Origin: Neckera pumila
Lineage: Eukaryota > Streptophyta > Bryopsida > Hypnales > Neckeraceae
NCBI GenBank assembly: GCA_963969595.1
Contig: OZ018409.1
Span: 16,400,975 to 16,464,974, forward strand
Length of the DNA stretch: 64,000 nucleotides
Direction of reading: 5' to 3'
The notes below the pieces were generated by a model that did not search any database, was not told the origin of the DNA, and saw only the letters and a list, made by a program, of their open reading frames with translations. Shown piece by piece: positions 47,200 through 61,773 of this stretch. The stretch's first letter is position 1, and the number at the start of each line of letters is the position of its first letter. Both the position numbers and the translations under genes were made by a program.

Positions 47200-47800
47200 T
47201 TTGCAATATGCTCAATAATAAATTTGTAAAGATTAGATTACTGATGCCACCTTGTGTTGTGATAAAGCGCTTTAAGAGTCAAGTAAAGCCCTAAGAAGGA
47301 GAATCACTTTTGGGGAGTCAGTGATAATGCAACTAGAAGTGGTTGTTTCTTGAAGTATTGCGTGCCCTAAATTTAGAAAAGCAACGATATCATCTAATTT
47401 TGACAAGGTTAGGTGACATAGTTGTTTGTGCAAATGTACCTAAGAAGCTTTGTGAGACTTCTTATACAATTGTTTAATACGATCCCACACGTTCTTGGAA
47501 CTTGCAAGAGATCAAAGAGAAATTCGTTGTTTTTCTCCACAATAGAAGGAATATCAAATTGAGATTTTGGATCTTTAAATATCTAAGCCTTAAGGCCTTC
47601 GGCATCACTAGATGCAGCACTAGATGCATTTCATTACCATCTACTACTTTCTATAAATCGGAGCATATGAGTAGCATTTCAATTATAATACTCCAGGTAG
47701 CATAGTTGCTAGCACTAAGAGGTGGAATACAATAAGCTCTAGGAACCGAGCTTGAGGAAGATGAGGTCATAATTGAATTGAAGAAAATCCAAGTGTACTT
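47200..47800 (-). pseudogene. copia gag remnant
   Basis: The minus-strand translation begins with SNYATWSIIIEMLLICSDL, the typical copia gag (NY..W...M...L....LW..V.G), with a stop where LW is expected. Later stops and shifts follow throughout. Confidence 0.75.
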
Positions 47801-48299
47801 TCCAAGTTAGCTCTATTCTAGTTAAGGGTAAGAAGAAAGCTTTAAGGCAACTTAAAGCTTATTCAAGAGCTTGCTCGAATAGAAATGCTTCTTCAGCAAA
47901 AAATTCAGGATTAAATTCATCAAAGGTGGCTAAAGCAAATGATTTTTAGAGTTCTTGGTAAATGGACAAAGACATGATAAAAAATTCTTCATCAACAAAA
48001 AATTGACGATTGAGTTCATCAAAATGTGCTAATGCATCAATGAAACTTGCACGTGCATGTGGAATCCTATATGCAATATTTGCGAATTTAAGCTGCTTCT
48101 TATTTTGTACAAGTTTTGGAAATGTTGGTTTGACAGGTTCAAAAGGAAGTTGAAAAAGTTCATTAATAATGCATAATTGGTTTTCTACCTCAGTCTATCT
48201 TCTTCAACTATTAATAAATCGTACGTATCTTCATTCAAGCATTCTACTGTGAGAATTTGAAGGAAGCACATGGCTAGCCTAACAAATGCTCTAATACCA

Positions 48300-48468
48300 T
48301 GTGCAAACTAATAACCTTGTGATGAAGATTAATGAAGTTATATATTAATAATAAAAATGATATATATTAGAAGAAAGAGACAGTTAAGTCACTGAACAAA
48401 TGTGACTGTTGCGCTCATCTAAGGGTGTGTTTATCTATTACACTTATAACTAAATGATTGTACTAACA
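48300..48468 (-). repeat. 5' LTR of minus-strand copia element
   Basis: This 169-bp LTR begins TGTGCAAACTAATAACC on the plus strand. The adjacent primer-binding site is at 48288-48299. It is about 30 bp shorter than the other LTR because of an internal deletion, so the element is old. Confidence 0.85.
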
Positions 48469-52109
<3,641 letters not shown>

Positions 52110-52735
52110 ATATGCTATTTGTTTTGTTTTGTTTGTTTTGTTTGTTATGATGAGATTTTTTTAGACCGTGCGTCCCTTGGAGGCGTTCTTGGTACCATCG
52201 GAAAGCTCTCAGCGAGGAGGGGTGCACAAGCTTTGTTTTGTGGTGTTTGAACCTACGGTGGGAAAATTATGGATTTTTGAGTTATTTTTGTTTTTATAAA
52301 TTTTAAGATTACTTTTATTTTTAATTTGGCTGTAGCAATAGCATAAGGCACACTAGTCCATACTGTAAATTAGGTGTTTGTTGATTAAAAAAATTACTCC
52401 TTCCGTCCCAAAATGATTGTCCACAATTTTGTTGATATTTTTTGAGCCAATTTCATTGCCTATATTATGGAAAATATAATTAAGAAAGGTTCCAAATATT
52501 TTATCACTAAAATCAATGAAGAACATTGCATGTGTTCATTGCAACCTAAATAAAAATAGCCACAAGGAAGTATTCTTTTGACCTATTCAAAACAACCTTA
52601 AAAGAATATGACACTCAAAGTAGACAATCTTTTCGAGAATCGAGATGGAGGGAACAATAAATTATTTTTACTTTTATTTTGCCTGTAAGAATGGCATAGA
52701 GCACAGGAGTAATAGTGTACCAGTTTAAAGTTTTA
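52110..52735 (-). repeat. Dispersed repeat family F, two partial copies
   Basis: 52110-52375 shares the block GACCGTGCGTCCC...GAGGAGGGGTGCAC with copy 1, preceded by TTTTGTTTTGTTTTG. 52376-52735 repeats the other terminus (TTGCCTGTAAGAATGGCATAGAGCAC compared with TTGGCTGTAGCAATAGCATAAGGCAC at 52327-52352). A Stowaway MITE is inserted in the second copy. Confidence 0.55.
52397..52655. mobile_element. Stowaway-type (Tc1/mariner) MITE
   Basis: It begins CTCCTTCCGTCCCAAAATG after TA, very close to the Stowaway consensus CTCCCTCCGTCCC. The inverted right end reads TTGTTCCCTCCATCTCG and later AAGATTGTCTAC. At about 259 bp, it is the usual size. The right terminus has decayed, so the TA duplication there is uncertain. 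Confidence 0.8.
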
Positions 52736-53364
52736 TACAACTTAGAGAATAGCAATGTCAAGAACCAATACAATTTGAGCCAAGTCTAATAAATAAATCT
52801 TATTTCTTCAATAAACTTCTCAACAACAACGTCACCACCGTGACAAGGCCAATTGCTATGTCCGGCGAACTTTTGAGCATGGTGTAGGTCAAAGGTGGCA
52901 CAAAATTTGAATTTGCCACACAACACAAGTCATATAATTAATCTGATGAATTTCACAGGAGAAATTCTACAAGGGAGATTTAGTATGCAGATATGGAGAA
53001 ATGTCCTATTGTGTATAAAGTCCATTCTAAGTGTATTCAAGTGTATCCTATTCTATTATCATTGGACATGGACTGGAATATTTGAAAAATTTCATATATG
53101 GACAAGATGGATCTTTCCTATGTTCCAGTGCTCTGGTGTCCTGTAAGTATTGACGTACAAAATCCAATGAACAAACTTGCTGTGTACACCAACTCTGCGG
53201 AAGAATTGAAGTCGATCACTTCACTTTGTGACATTTATGATGTGCTCAAGACTCTGGATAGTAGTGCTTTCAAATTCCTAGAGATTTCAAAACTAGGATT
53301 TTGAAATATTTGTGATATGAGTATTGTGGTGTCAACTGAAACCTTAACCTCTAAAATCTAGAAA
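52736..53364. other. Unassigned sequence left of the plus-strand copia element
   Basis: Two overlapping open frames on the plus strand (52895-53146 and 53098-53304) lack recognisable domains. A possible splice donor CTGTAAGTATT lies near 53140. Confidence 0.35.
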
Positions 53365-53369
53365 AGAAA

Positions 53370-53592
53370 TGATGGATGTAGTAACATCAAACTTAATGTA
53401 ATTAGTCTTAGAAAGGTGTTACCTTTTATAGAAGACATAATCCTTCTCAAAGGATGTGTCTTTAGACATAGATTAGAAACCTTTCATGTACTATTTAAAG
53501 GGTCAAGTGTTGAGCATTATTATTAAGAAGTTATTCAAGAATGATTTAACACTTGTCTTCCTTGCCTCATTGTTTTTAGTTATAGTTTAACA
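53370..53592 (+). repeat. 5' LTR of plus-strand copia element
   Basis: This 223-bp LTR starts TGATGGATGTAG and ends AGTTTAACA. The tRNA-iMet primer-binding site follows immediately. Confidence 0.92.
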
Positions 53593-53649
53593 TGGTATCA
53601 GAGCTAGTTCAAGATTATATGAGGTTACAATCTTAAAGAAAAAATAAAA

Positions 53650-54090
53650 ATAAAGTCATCATAATAGCCGAACCATCAAGTTCTCGTCTTTTCAAAAGAT
53701 TTGATGGAAATAACTTTCATATATGGAAAGTTCGGATGGAGATGTATCTTACGTATAAAGATCTACGGAAGCTTATTGATGGTTATGAAAGCAGGCCATC
53801 AAATGATCCATCAGATTTGGACAAAAGGGATGGCAAGGCAAGAGCTTGCATCCTCTTACATTTGAAAGACTCACAATTATTGTTACTCAATAGCTTAAAA
53901 ACATCTAAAGAGATGTGTGATGGTTTGTATGGTATGTACATGCTACAACCAAAGTCTTTCTTAGTCAAAAGTTGTATAGCATGAAAATGTCCGAAGAGGA
54001 ATCAATAGCAGATCATCTTAGCTAATTGTATTATAGAACAATTAGCTACCGTTGGTGTAGCAATATCTGATGAAGACAGTGTTGTAGCTT
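53650..54090 (+). pseudogene. copia gag, N-terminal part
   Basis: The open stretch reads SRLFKRFDGNNFHIWKVRM and continues with KDLRKLIDGYES, the typical start of copia gag (F.G.N...W...M...L....LW..I). The frame shifts near 53960-54000, and the sequence is cut by a TTAA-group insertion at 54091 after DEDSVVALL. Confidence 0.85.
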
Positions 54091-54770
54091 TATTAACTCC
54101 TGAAGGCCCAAGGCCTTTTATCTGCCAAAAAACACCCCAAATTGCCATTTTTATAGCAAAGAGTTAAAAAAATTATATTTTTTTTGCACATCTAATTGTA
54201 TAATCTTACGCCTAACTAGTATGAGAATGTGTGGAAAAAATTTCAGAATTTTTGACCGCACAGGTTGCAAGATATCTGCATTTAAAATAAAAAGAACAAA
54301 TTTTTCAGCACATTGCGGGATTAGATTCTATGAATTTGAACATTTTTAACGTAAATGTTTTGCACTACAAAGTTTTGAGCTTTAAAGCTTTACAGTGGAG
54401 AATTAAGTTGAGAGTCCAGGAAAAAAAAAATCCAAAAATACTTAATTTTTATTATTAAAAAATTGTTAAGTAGAAGTAGATATGAAATAGAAGGAACATC
54501 TAAAATATTAATATCTTTTATATAGAATTAAAAAACACTAATTCCAATAAAATCCCAAAATATGTATTTTCTTGTATTTTTCATCACTCTTTGAATGTGC
54601 ATAACTTTTAGAGATAATTTTTTTTAGTCCTGGATTTTCATATACATCCTATTTTGAATGCTTTACAAATTATCCATATTTTATTTATTTAAGAAAAATT
54701 TATTCCAAAAGTCACAATACTCTAGTACGAAGGCCGTTTTGAGCCAAAACCGACAGGTGTTTCTTGCAAC
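54091..54770 (+). repeat. TTAA-group repeat, family A, inserted in copia gag
   Basis: It begins TTAACTCCTGAAGGCCC directly after copia gag sequence and has the typical family A interior (AGAATGTGTGGAAAAAATTTC). The right terminus is absent; integrase sequence resumes at about 54771, so the insertion was followed by a deletion. Confidence 0.75.
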
Positions 54771-54871
54771 TACCCTATTATTGTATTGATCATGGAATCC
54801 TTAGACAGCTTACTACTGCATATACTCCTCAACGGAATGGTGTTGCCGAGAGAATCGGACCCTTGTTGAGA
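54771..54871 (+). pseudogene. copia integrase, catalytic Glu region scrap
   Basis: HGILRQLTTAYTPQRNGVAER is encoded here in frame, the segment ending the copia integrase core (I...TTPYTPQQNGVAERKNRT), including the final catalytic glutamate region. A one-base shift follows, then a CATTAG-group insertion. Confidence 0.85.
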
Positions 54872-56845
54872 GTGCAAAATCATTAGAGAAAAAGGTAGCC
54901 CTTGGCTGGACCATTGAAGAGTGACAATCCAATCTATTCTTTGAGGTCTAGAAAGCCTATGAATTTCTTCAGATGTGTGTAGTCAGAGTGTGTGATTTTT
55001 GCAAAAGACATCAGGACTCTAGTAATGAGGATGTAGTAGAAGTCTGTTTAGTAATCAACTGCATGAGCAAACAAGGTGATTAATTGGCAAATAATCAAAT
55101 TTAGTGAAATTAAGCAAAATGAAGTGGATTTTCAAGCTAGTTGCCAAACTAATTAGATAATTCTTATATTTTTCAACTAGCTTCTAAAGTCACTTAGTTT
55201 AGGGTGTTTAAGATGAGAAGAGAAGCTATATATACAAGTGGGATTATAGTAGGTCAAGCAATCCATATGGAATATGTAAATTAGGATTATAGGAACTCAA
55301 CCGCTCATAGTTAAGCCAAATGCAGGAATTATGTTAAAAGCCAAATTTCAAACCTCATTTAGGCATAGTAGAGTATTTTTTTTGAAAAAACTTTGAACCT
55401 CAAAAATTAAGCTAAATTTTATCTACAAAAATCCGTTTGAGATTTTGAGACTCCAACTAAAAGTTATAGACAAAATCCTAAGAGGGGTTGGATGGGACAG
55501 GTTTTTTGACGTTTTCAAACACCTTCTTTGAATTTTGATTGTAATTTTTAGTTGGAGTCTCTAAACCTTCAACCAATTTTTGGAAATGAAAAAAGTTAGC
55601 TTAATTACTAAATTGTTTTTAGTTCAAATTTTTTCAGAATAATTATTCTACTATGCCTAAATGAGGTTTGAAATTTAACTAACACAATTCCTGCATTTGA
55701 CTTAACTATGAGTGGTTGAGCTTCTATTAAGCCTAATTTACATATCCCACATGGATTGTGTTCACTACTACTACTCAACTTGTATAAAGTGCTTCTTTTT
55801 TCATCTTCAATCTCACCAAATGTCCATGAGATAAGTATTTCACATTGCCATTAAAAATAAATTGGAGTTAGATGGTGTAGTCAGACAAATTATTTTTGGA
55901 CTTAGTTCTTTGTTTAAGTGTAAATAGGAAATCAATATAGATCTTATAGCTTGTTGAATATAAAAAAGGAGTGAATGACAACTAGACTTTGAAAAAGAAC
56001 CTTATTAGGATAGAAAATGGCCTAGATGTAAAGTACTACTAGTAACTTTTAGAGATTTTAGGAGGTGTGACAAATCATCCTAGAAAGATAAATAGGCTTC
56101 TTCCTTCATTTTACATTTAGCATATAATATGCACTTCAAGTTGAATAGGAAATTGTGTGACTCAACTTGTAATAATTATATCTTTCAATATAAAATCAAT
56201 TGTAAAAAAAAGAAATTTAAAAGAAATTGTTTGTTTACATTTCTTTGTTGTTGTGCCACCGGGTAGGTGTGCACTTAGATGTGCTATGTTGGTGATCATT
56301 GTAATGTGAGTTGCTTAGATAGACACTTGATCTTGAAGTTGAAAGCAATTGATTATTAAATTGAAGATGAATGTTATTAATATGAAGAACTAGAAGTATC
56401 ATCATATATGAATTTGGAAGATGTGAATTAGATAGTGAATCCAAAAGTTGATTTGTATTGCATTGTTGGATAGCAAATGCTTAGATTTTAGATACCATTT
56501 ACAATTTCAATTATCTATTTAAGTATTTTTGTCCTTCATGTGACCTTAGTTGCTTCAACAAAAGTCTTACTTGACCTTCCTTCTAAAAAGAACCTCCACT
56601 AGGAGAGTTGCCATGGTCTTTTGGCCTTGGTAGCTTCTTCCCTTCTACAGATGGTCAGTGGAATATTATGGACATTTGCTTGTTTTTCCACAACTTATTA
56701 AGTGTGCAAGGTGCATCTGAGTTTATGTTATTTAAAAATCAAGGTTAAAGTGAATTAGAATACCTTAACTCTATTTATTAAACACTTGTATTTGGATTTT
56801 GAACCAATGATAGTAAAGCATTTGATCAAATTTGAAGTGAAAAAT
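54872..56845. mobile_element. CATTAG-group fold-back element, family B, copy 3, inserted in integrase
   Basis: It starts CATTAGAGAAAAAGG inside the copia integrase reading frame (after SAKS). The interior has the family B inverted repeat with arms of about 55213-55500 and 55530-55808. The right terminus is lost, and copia sequence resumes at about 56846 (KKFDNKSQEG). It carries extra sequence between 55860 and 56720 compared with copies 1 and 2. Confidence 0.7.
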
Positions 56846-58380
56846 GTAAGAAATTTGATAACAAAAGTCAGGAGGGCATATTGGAAGGATATAGTGACAC
56901 TCCTAAAGCCTATAGGTTATATGACTTTTAGACAAAGTCCATCATAATTAGTAGGGATGTCTTTTGTGATGAGGGTCTTATTACCAAAAAAGACACAAAC
57001 CTTGATTCTCACATTCCAGTAAATTCTAGTACTACCTTTTCTTCTATGGAGCTCCTTGATGATAATCCAATTCAACCTCCTATGGATGTGGAAAAAAATC
57101 TGCAAAATCTATCACCAGAAATTCCAAACTATTATTTGGACTCTGACTCTGATTCCAAATCTTATGATTTAGGCATTGAATTTGAAGGACAAAATGAACC
57201 AAAGAAAGACCTACCTACCTCTCATGCAGACATCAATATTGCATCATCAAGTGCACCTCAACGATCTACACGTGAAAGGGTTCCTTCACAAAAATTCCTT
57301 GAAGCCTTAACTTTTACAATTAAACCTTTCAAATCCAATGCCAAACCTAATTCATATCAAGTGGCTGTGTTTAATGCAGATTTTGCTTGGTGAAAAGCTG
57401 CAGTGGATGACAAATATAAATCTTTGATGGATAATAAAACATGGACACTCATAGAATTGCCCAAAGGTTGTCAACCTATTGGTTGTAGATGGGTTTATAA
57501 AATCAAATTAAAATCAACATTTGGTACCATTGATAGGTTCAAAGCCCATCTTGTTGCAAAGGGTATTCACAAATTGAGGGCCTTGATTTTCATAACACCT
57601 TTTCCCAAGTTGTTAAAATTACATCAATTTGCATCTTTTTTGCATGGCTTGCTACCAGGGTTTCATTGTAGTATTGTACATCAGATGGATGTCAAAAGTG
57701 CATTTCTAAATGGATTACTAGAAGAATTGATTTACATGCAACAACCAGAAGGATATATTGGCTTACAATTTTCTCAGAAGGTTTGTCTCTTACATAAATC
57801 CCTATATGAACTTAAAGGCATGGTACCACAAAATCCTCAAGGGCATGGTGCCACAAAATCCACACATTTTTAGTGTCTATAGGTTTCATTAGTAGCACTG
57901 CCGGTTCTAATGTTTGAAATAAGAAGCAAGGGGGTGTCTTTGTAATTATAGCTCTTTATATAGATGATACAATTATCATCACTAATGATCCTTTAGATTT
58001 ACTTTTAGCTACTAAAAGCCAATTGAAAAAAGAATATAGAATGATAAACCTTGTTTCTTTAGAGTACATTCTTGGGATGCAAAGAATAATTGATTACACC
58101 TCAAAAAAGGTGTATTTTACTCAACACCAATATATTAAAGACATATTAAAACGATTTAATATGGCCAATTGTAAATGTGTTTATACTTGGGTTAAAGCTT
58201 CATCTAGACATATTCTAAAGGATGATCCACTTTCTCATGAAGAACAATTAGAGATGAATAAAATTCTATACCGTGAAGCTACTGGTTGTTTGAACCATGT
58301 AAGTGTTTGTACTCGGCCCGATATTAGTTTTGCGGTTGGATAAGTCTCCACTCACTTATCTAATCTACGACCTCAAGATT
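56846..58380 (+). pseudogene. copia integrase C-terminus and reverse transcriptase (dead)
   Basis: From 56850 the integrase C-terminal part reads NKSQEGI..GYSDTPKAYRLY with a stop. A linker follows, with an acidic DSDSDSKSYD and the typical RSTRERVPSQKF. The RT begins near 57403: NKTWTLIELPKGCQPIGCRW, then VYKIKLKS and DRFKAHLVAKG. QMDVKSAFLNGLLEELIYMQ at about 57685-57750 carries the first catalytic aspartate. The active site is YIDD (57957-57968) instead of the usual YVDD. LHKSLYELKG near 57790-57820 is followed by a tandem-duplicated short segment. Several stops and shifts break the frame. Confidence 0.9.
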
Positions 58381-58479
58381 GAACAAGTGTAAAATAAATT
58401 TCTTGATATTTATAAGGCACTTCCAATTATGGTCTCTCCTACAATTGTTTCTCTAAGACGTGTGACAAATTTGAATTAA

Positions 58480-59106
58480 TTTTTTTTTACTGATGCTGAT
58501 TGGGCTAGGGATCATCCACTTCTGGTTACATGTTTATTTTAGGAGGAGGAGCGGTGAGTTGGAAAAGCAAACAACAAAGTACTATTGCTTTGTCCTCAAC
58601 AGAAGCCAAGTATGTTTCTGCTTCACATCTATCAAAGAAGTTATATGGCTTTGTAATTGCTTTAAGATTTGGGAGAAACAGAACACCAACCCACATTTAA
58701 ATATTGTGATAATCAAGGAGCTATTGCTTTAAGTCATAATCCCAAATTCCATTCTCGCACAAAACATATTGATATACAACATCACTATATGCGCGAACAA
58801 GTAAAAAGGGGAGATTGGAGCTAAACACTACAAGAGAATGGTATGTTTCAAGTGAGTTTTTAAGTATAGTCCTAGACATAAGATTTTAAGTAATGACCTT
58901 TAAGGAAATTTTTAGCAAAATTTTACTAGAAATACATGTGTTTCTAGTCACATTTTGCTAAAAATTGCCTTAAAGGTCATTACTTAAAACCTTAAGTCTA
59001 GGACTATACTTAAGAACTCACTTAAAATACACCATTCTCTTGTAGTGAAAATATTGTCCGACTGAGAATATGGTTAGCAAATTTCCTTACAAAAGGATTA
59101 AGTCAT
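58480..59106 (+). pseudogene. copia RNase H (dead, with MITE insertion)
   Basis: FTDADWARDHP at about 58488 supplies the first aspartates. AVSWKSKQQSTIALSSTEAK near 58550-58610 is the central motif, followed by [21 protein letters not shown] sequence at 58756-58805. The sequence is then split by a CACTA MITE and continues with VANFLTKGLSH at about 59070-59105. Stops and shifts occur. Confidence 0.9.
58826..59047. mobile_element. CACTA-type fold-back MITE
   Basis: It begins CACTACAAGAGAATGG and ends CCATTCTCTTGTAGTG, a perfect 16-bp TIR. The whole 222-bp element is almost a palindrome (arms of about 100 bp, loop AAATACATGTGTTTCTAG). AAA stands on both sides, a 3-bp TSD as expected for CACTA elements. 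It sits inside the copia RNase H sequence. Confidence 0.92.
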
Positions 59107-59380
59107 TAGAAGAGATTTGAGGCCTCCAAGAGCCTGCAAGTTGTCTAGCGTTCCCAGACTACGGGAATGCTGGAAAGCTGCTGGCTGATGTGGTCGAGAG
59201 AGTGCCACATCATTTTCGAAAAATAAAATAAAAAATAAAAAATTGGTCTAAAATGATATTTGGAAGAGAATTTTTTTTTTTTTTTTTTTTTTGACAACCT
59301 GTACCGGCTGTTCACAGATTTGGCTAGATTGGGGAACGGGCCTGAAACGGCCCTCCAATGCCTTCAAATCTCCCCTAATG
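59107..59380. mobile_element. CATTAG-group element, family C, inserted in copia
   Basis: It begins CATTAGAAGAGATTTGAGG; inverted, the right end reads CATTAGGGGAGATTTGAAGG. It shares GAACGGGCC.GAAACGGCCCTCC near the right end with the copy at 22168. A T-run of about 22 lies near 59271. There is no TSD (flanks AAGT and AAAA). Confidence 0.8.
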
Positions 59381-59477
59381 AAAATAATACATGAAAAATG
59401 TGTTCAATATATTGGATTAGGAAATGTTGGTAGTATTGTATTTTAAAAAGATATTAAGTTTTTGTTGAGGGGCTCTG

Positions 59478-59705
59478 ATGGATGTAGTAACATCAAACTT
59501 AATATAATTAGTCTTAAAAAGGTGGTACATTTCATAGAAGACATAACCATTCTCAGAAGATGTGTCTTTAGACATAGATTTGAAACCTTTCATGTACTCC
59601 GTATTATTTAAAGACTCAAGTCTTGAGCATTATTATTAAGAATTTATTCAAGAATGATTTGACTCTTGTCTTCCTTGCCTCGTTGTTTTTGGTTATAGTT
59701 TAACA
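59478..59705 (+). repeat. 3' LTR of plus-strand copia element
   Basis: This 228-bp LTR starts TGATGGATGTAG and ends TTTAACA. A purine-rich stretch (TTGAGGGGCTC) precedes it as a plausible polypurine tract. Relative to the 5' LTR it has an extra CCGTA-containing indel. Confidence 0.92.
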
Positions 59706-59913
59706 AGAAATAGACATAAAGCTCAGCTAAGCTCAATACTCCCGTTCCTTAAAATTCAACTGTAACCATGCCCGCCAATTTCAAGAAATTCCGAACAGTT
59801 AACAAACATGAAGGTACAAACAAAACCTCAGAAAAAAATAAAACTTTTGCAGAAGAATGAGGCAGTAATTATGCAACTATGCACAAGAAGAGAAGCTGAA
59901 GTGTTCGACTTAC

Positions 59914-60306
59914 ACAGCCCATTGACAGGCGGCAAGTTTGCAGGCTTTGCATTCTTGAAATCTCGCAACCATGGACACAATCCTGAGCTTGCTGCAGCGA
60001 GCCTTTGGAGTATTTGAATTTCCAAATATACAAAATTCCAGCATACAAAATTCCAAATGTACAAAATCTCCAGACATATAAATTCGACAGTAAGAAGTGC
60101 AAAAGCTTGGAGATTTCCTACCTGAGGCACTGCAAGGCTGGCGATGGTAAGCCCTGCCACGAGATCCAAGGCAAACATTTTGGGCTTGTAGGAGATCCAG
60201 CTGAGAATGGGGAAGATGTGCTGTACCCCCAATCAGCTTTTCTTCTGCTTGGACTGCCCTCGGAACTGGTCCACAGGCGCATCATAGAAGAACATTTCCC
60301 AGAGGC
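59914..60306 (-). pseudogene. Sulfate transporter (SULTR) gene fragment
   Basis: The minus strand encodes the N-terminal region of a SULTR/SLC26-type sulfate transporter, a proton-coupled importer of the plasma or organelle membrane. The first block (60306 to 60122) reads LWEMFFYDAPVDQFRGQ, then a TGA stop, then FPILSWISYKPKMFALDLVA followed by GLTIASLAVPQ, the start of transmembrane segment 1. It ends at a good splice donor (CAG/GTAGG). The second block (59965 to 59914) reads NAKPANLPPVNGLC, corresponding to the YAKLANLPPxxGLY exon, and ends at GTAAG. The in-frame stop, a Leu-to-Pro change and the absence of the remaining exons mark it as dead or partial. The copia element lies immediately downstream and a Mutator-like element immediately upstream, so the locus may have been broken by both. 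The putative intron holds three short repeats of ACAAAATTCC (60030-60065). Confidence 0.75.
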
Positions 60307-61424
60307 CATGGCCATACCCCCTGCAATGTCATCGCTCTTTATCTGCTCCAGGATCCAGGTTTCTACCAAGCATTCTACCAGGATGCGAGTGGTGAGTGGC
60401 AATGGCAACATCACATCAGAATTGTTTGGAATTTCCTACGGGTATTGCATTGAAAATTCCCTCCAAAGAAATACGAAAGTGTAACAAATTCATGTTCATA
60501 GGGAATATGGCCGTTACAAGGAAATGTGAGACAGGAAAATTTGTCCATTTTATTAAGGGGAAATCCGTGCATTTTTCAGTGTTATTAGAAGATGTTCCCA
60601 CCTCCATATCAACTCAATTTGTGAAATTAAATATTGTAGAATGTAGATATATGCCTCTAAAATCTAACTTTAATGTAGATTTTAGTGAGCACAATCAATA
60701 CATGTTGTACATTTTGGAGTCTCAAATCTAACTAACATGTAGATTTTGGATTTCAATCTCATTGATTTGTACATTTTAGAACTTTGGATCTAGACCTTTC
60801 CTAGATTTCAAGAGTTTACAATATTAGTTATACATAGATTCATTTGTTCTAACATTTTATAACTTCATATAATATAAAATTTCTTAGATTTCTAAATTAA
60901 ACAAACTCAAAAAAGCTAGATTTCTGTGAATAGAATTCATTATCATGTAGATTGACAACCTACTAGTCTTATGTGTCCAACCTTATAGTACCCTTGACAA
61001 TCGATATGAAACAATTGCATCTTGTAAAATCTACCAAATATTAGATGGAAACAGCATCAAAACTTAAGATGTATACAAAGTCTACCAATTTGAACTGTAA
61101 ACGGGGGATTTGGAGAGAATTTATGAAAATCCTTGCAAAGAAAATCCATGATTTTCTCATGTATAACATGATGACTCCATGGTGACATTAAAACTTAGAG
61201 AAACATAAAAACTAAGAGAAACTTACAAGGAAAAATCACGGAATCTCCAAACTAGTCGCAAGGAAATCCAAAAGAGTCCACAATGCACAGCGGACTCTTT
61301 AGGAATTCTCTCTGACTGATTTAGAAATTATGCAGTTTTTCCCTACAAGTTTTCCCTAGTTTTCATGTTTCCATGTGTTCTAGACTTTACAAGATGCAAT
61401 TGTCATATCAATTGTAAAGGGTAC

Positions 61425-61773
61425 TGATAACGGGAGAATTTACGTAACAGGTAGTAATATGAGTTGTCATAGGAGGTTCTACAGATTTCAATACTTTACG
61501 GATATCATTGCTGTGAACAGATAAGATAGGATGGATGGACCGCTGTGAGGAGAACCGGGGATGCCCAGGTCTCAAAGGCGGGTACCGTTACCGCGAGGGC
61601 CAAGAAGAGGAACTGTTTTCTGAGCAATAAGAGGAATCAAGAGTGAGAAATTAAGTGGACCATGTATGACACAAAACCTGAGCAATAAAATTGGGGTTCC
61701 TTGAGGAATCCGAAAAGAAATCTATGGCGTGAATGTTGATTGATATAATCGCTGTTCAGAAACTAGCGTTTCA
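61425..61773. mobile_element. Putative solo LTR, 349 bp
   Basis: It starts TGATAACGGGAG and ends GCGTTTCA (TG...CA). The 4-bp GTAC occurs before (61421-61424) and after it (61774-61777). The matching place in the left arm of the surrounding element (at about 60987-60993, inverted) has a single GTAC and no insert, so the borders are exact. It is GC-richer than its host and has no coding capacity. No full-length relative is present in the window. Confidence 0.7.

Larger units (their letters stand above)
41959..48468 (-). mobile_element. Ty1/copia LTR retrotransposon, minus strand (dead)
   Basis: It is bounded by two LTRs and a near-perfect 5-bp TSD (GAGTT at 41954-41958, GAGTC at 48469-48473). 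The primer-binding site next to the right LTR reads TGGTATTAGAGC on the minus strand, close to the tRNA-iMet site TGGTATCAGAGC. From right to left come gag, protease, start of integrase and RNase H remnants, all broken; reverse transcriptase is not recognised and is probably deleted. A roughly 175-bp tandem array interrupts the gag-protease part. About 1.5 kb between RNase H and the left LTR is unassigned G/T-rich sequence. Confidence 0.9.
53370..59705 (+). mobile_element. Ty1/copia LTR retrotransposon with perfect TSD and nested insertions
   Basis: LTRs at both ends, the TSD AGAAA on both sides (53365-53369 and 59706-59710), and the primer-binding site TGGTATCAGAGC at 53593 define a complete 6,336-bp element. 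Inside are gag, a scrap of integrase, reverse transcriptase and RNase H in copia order. Three non-LTR elements and one CACTA MITE are inserted, and most of protease and integrase is missing. The LTRs differ at about 17 positions plus one 5-6 bp indel, so it is not young. Confidence 0.95.

Noticed and set aside
60396..60731. 111-codon plus-strand frame
   Set aside because: It lies mostly in the inverted arm of the Mutator-like element, and the matching arm on the other side does not keep the frame.
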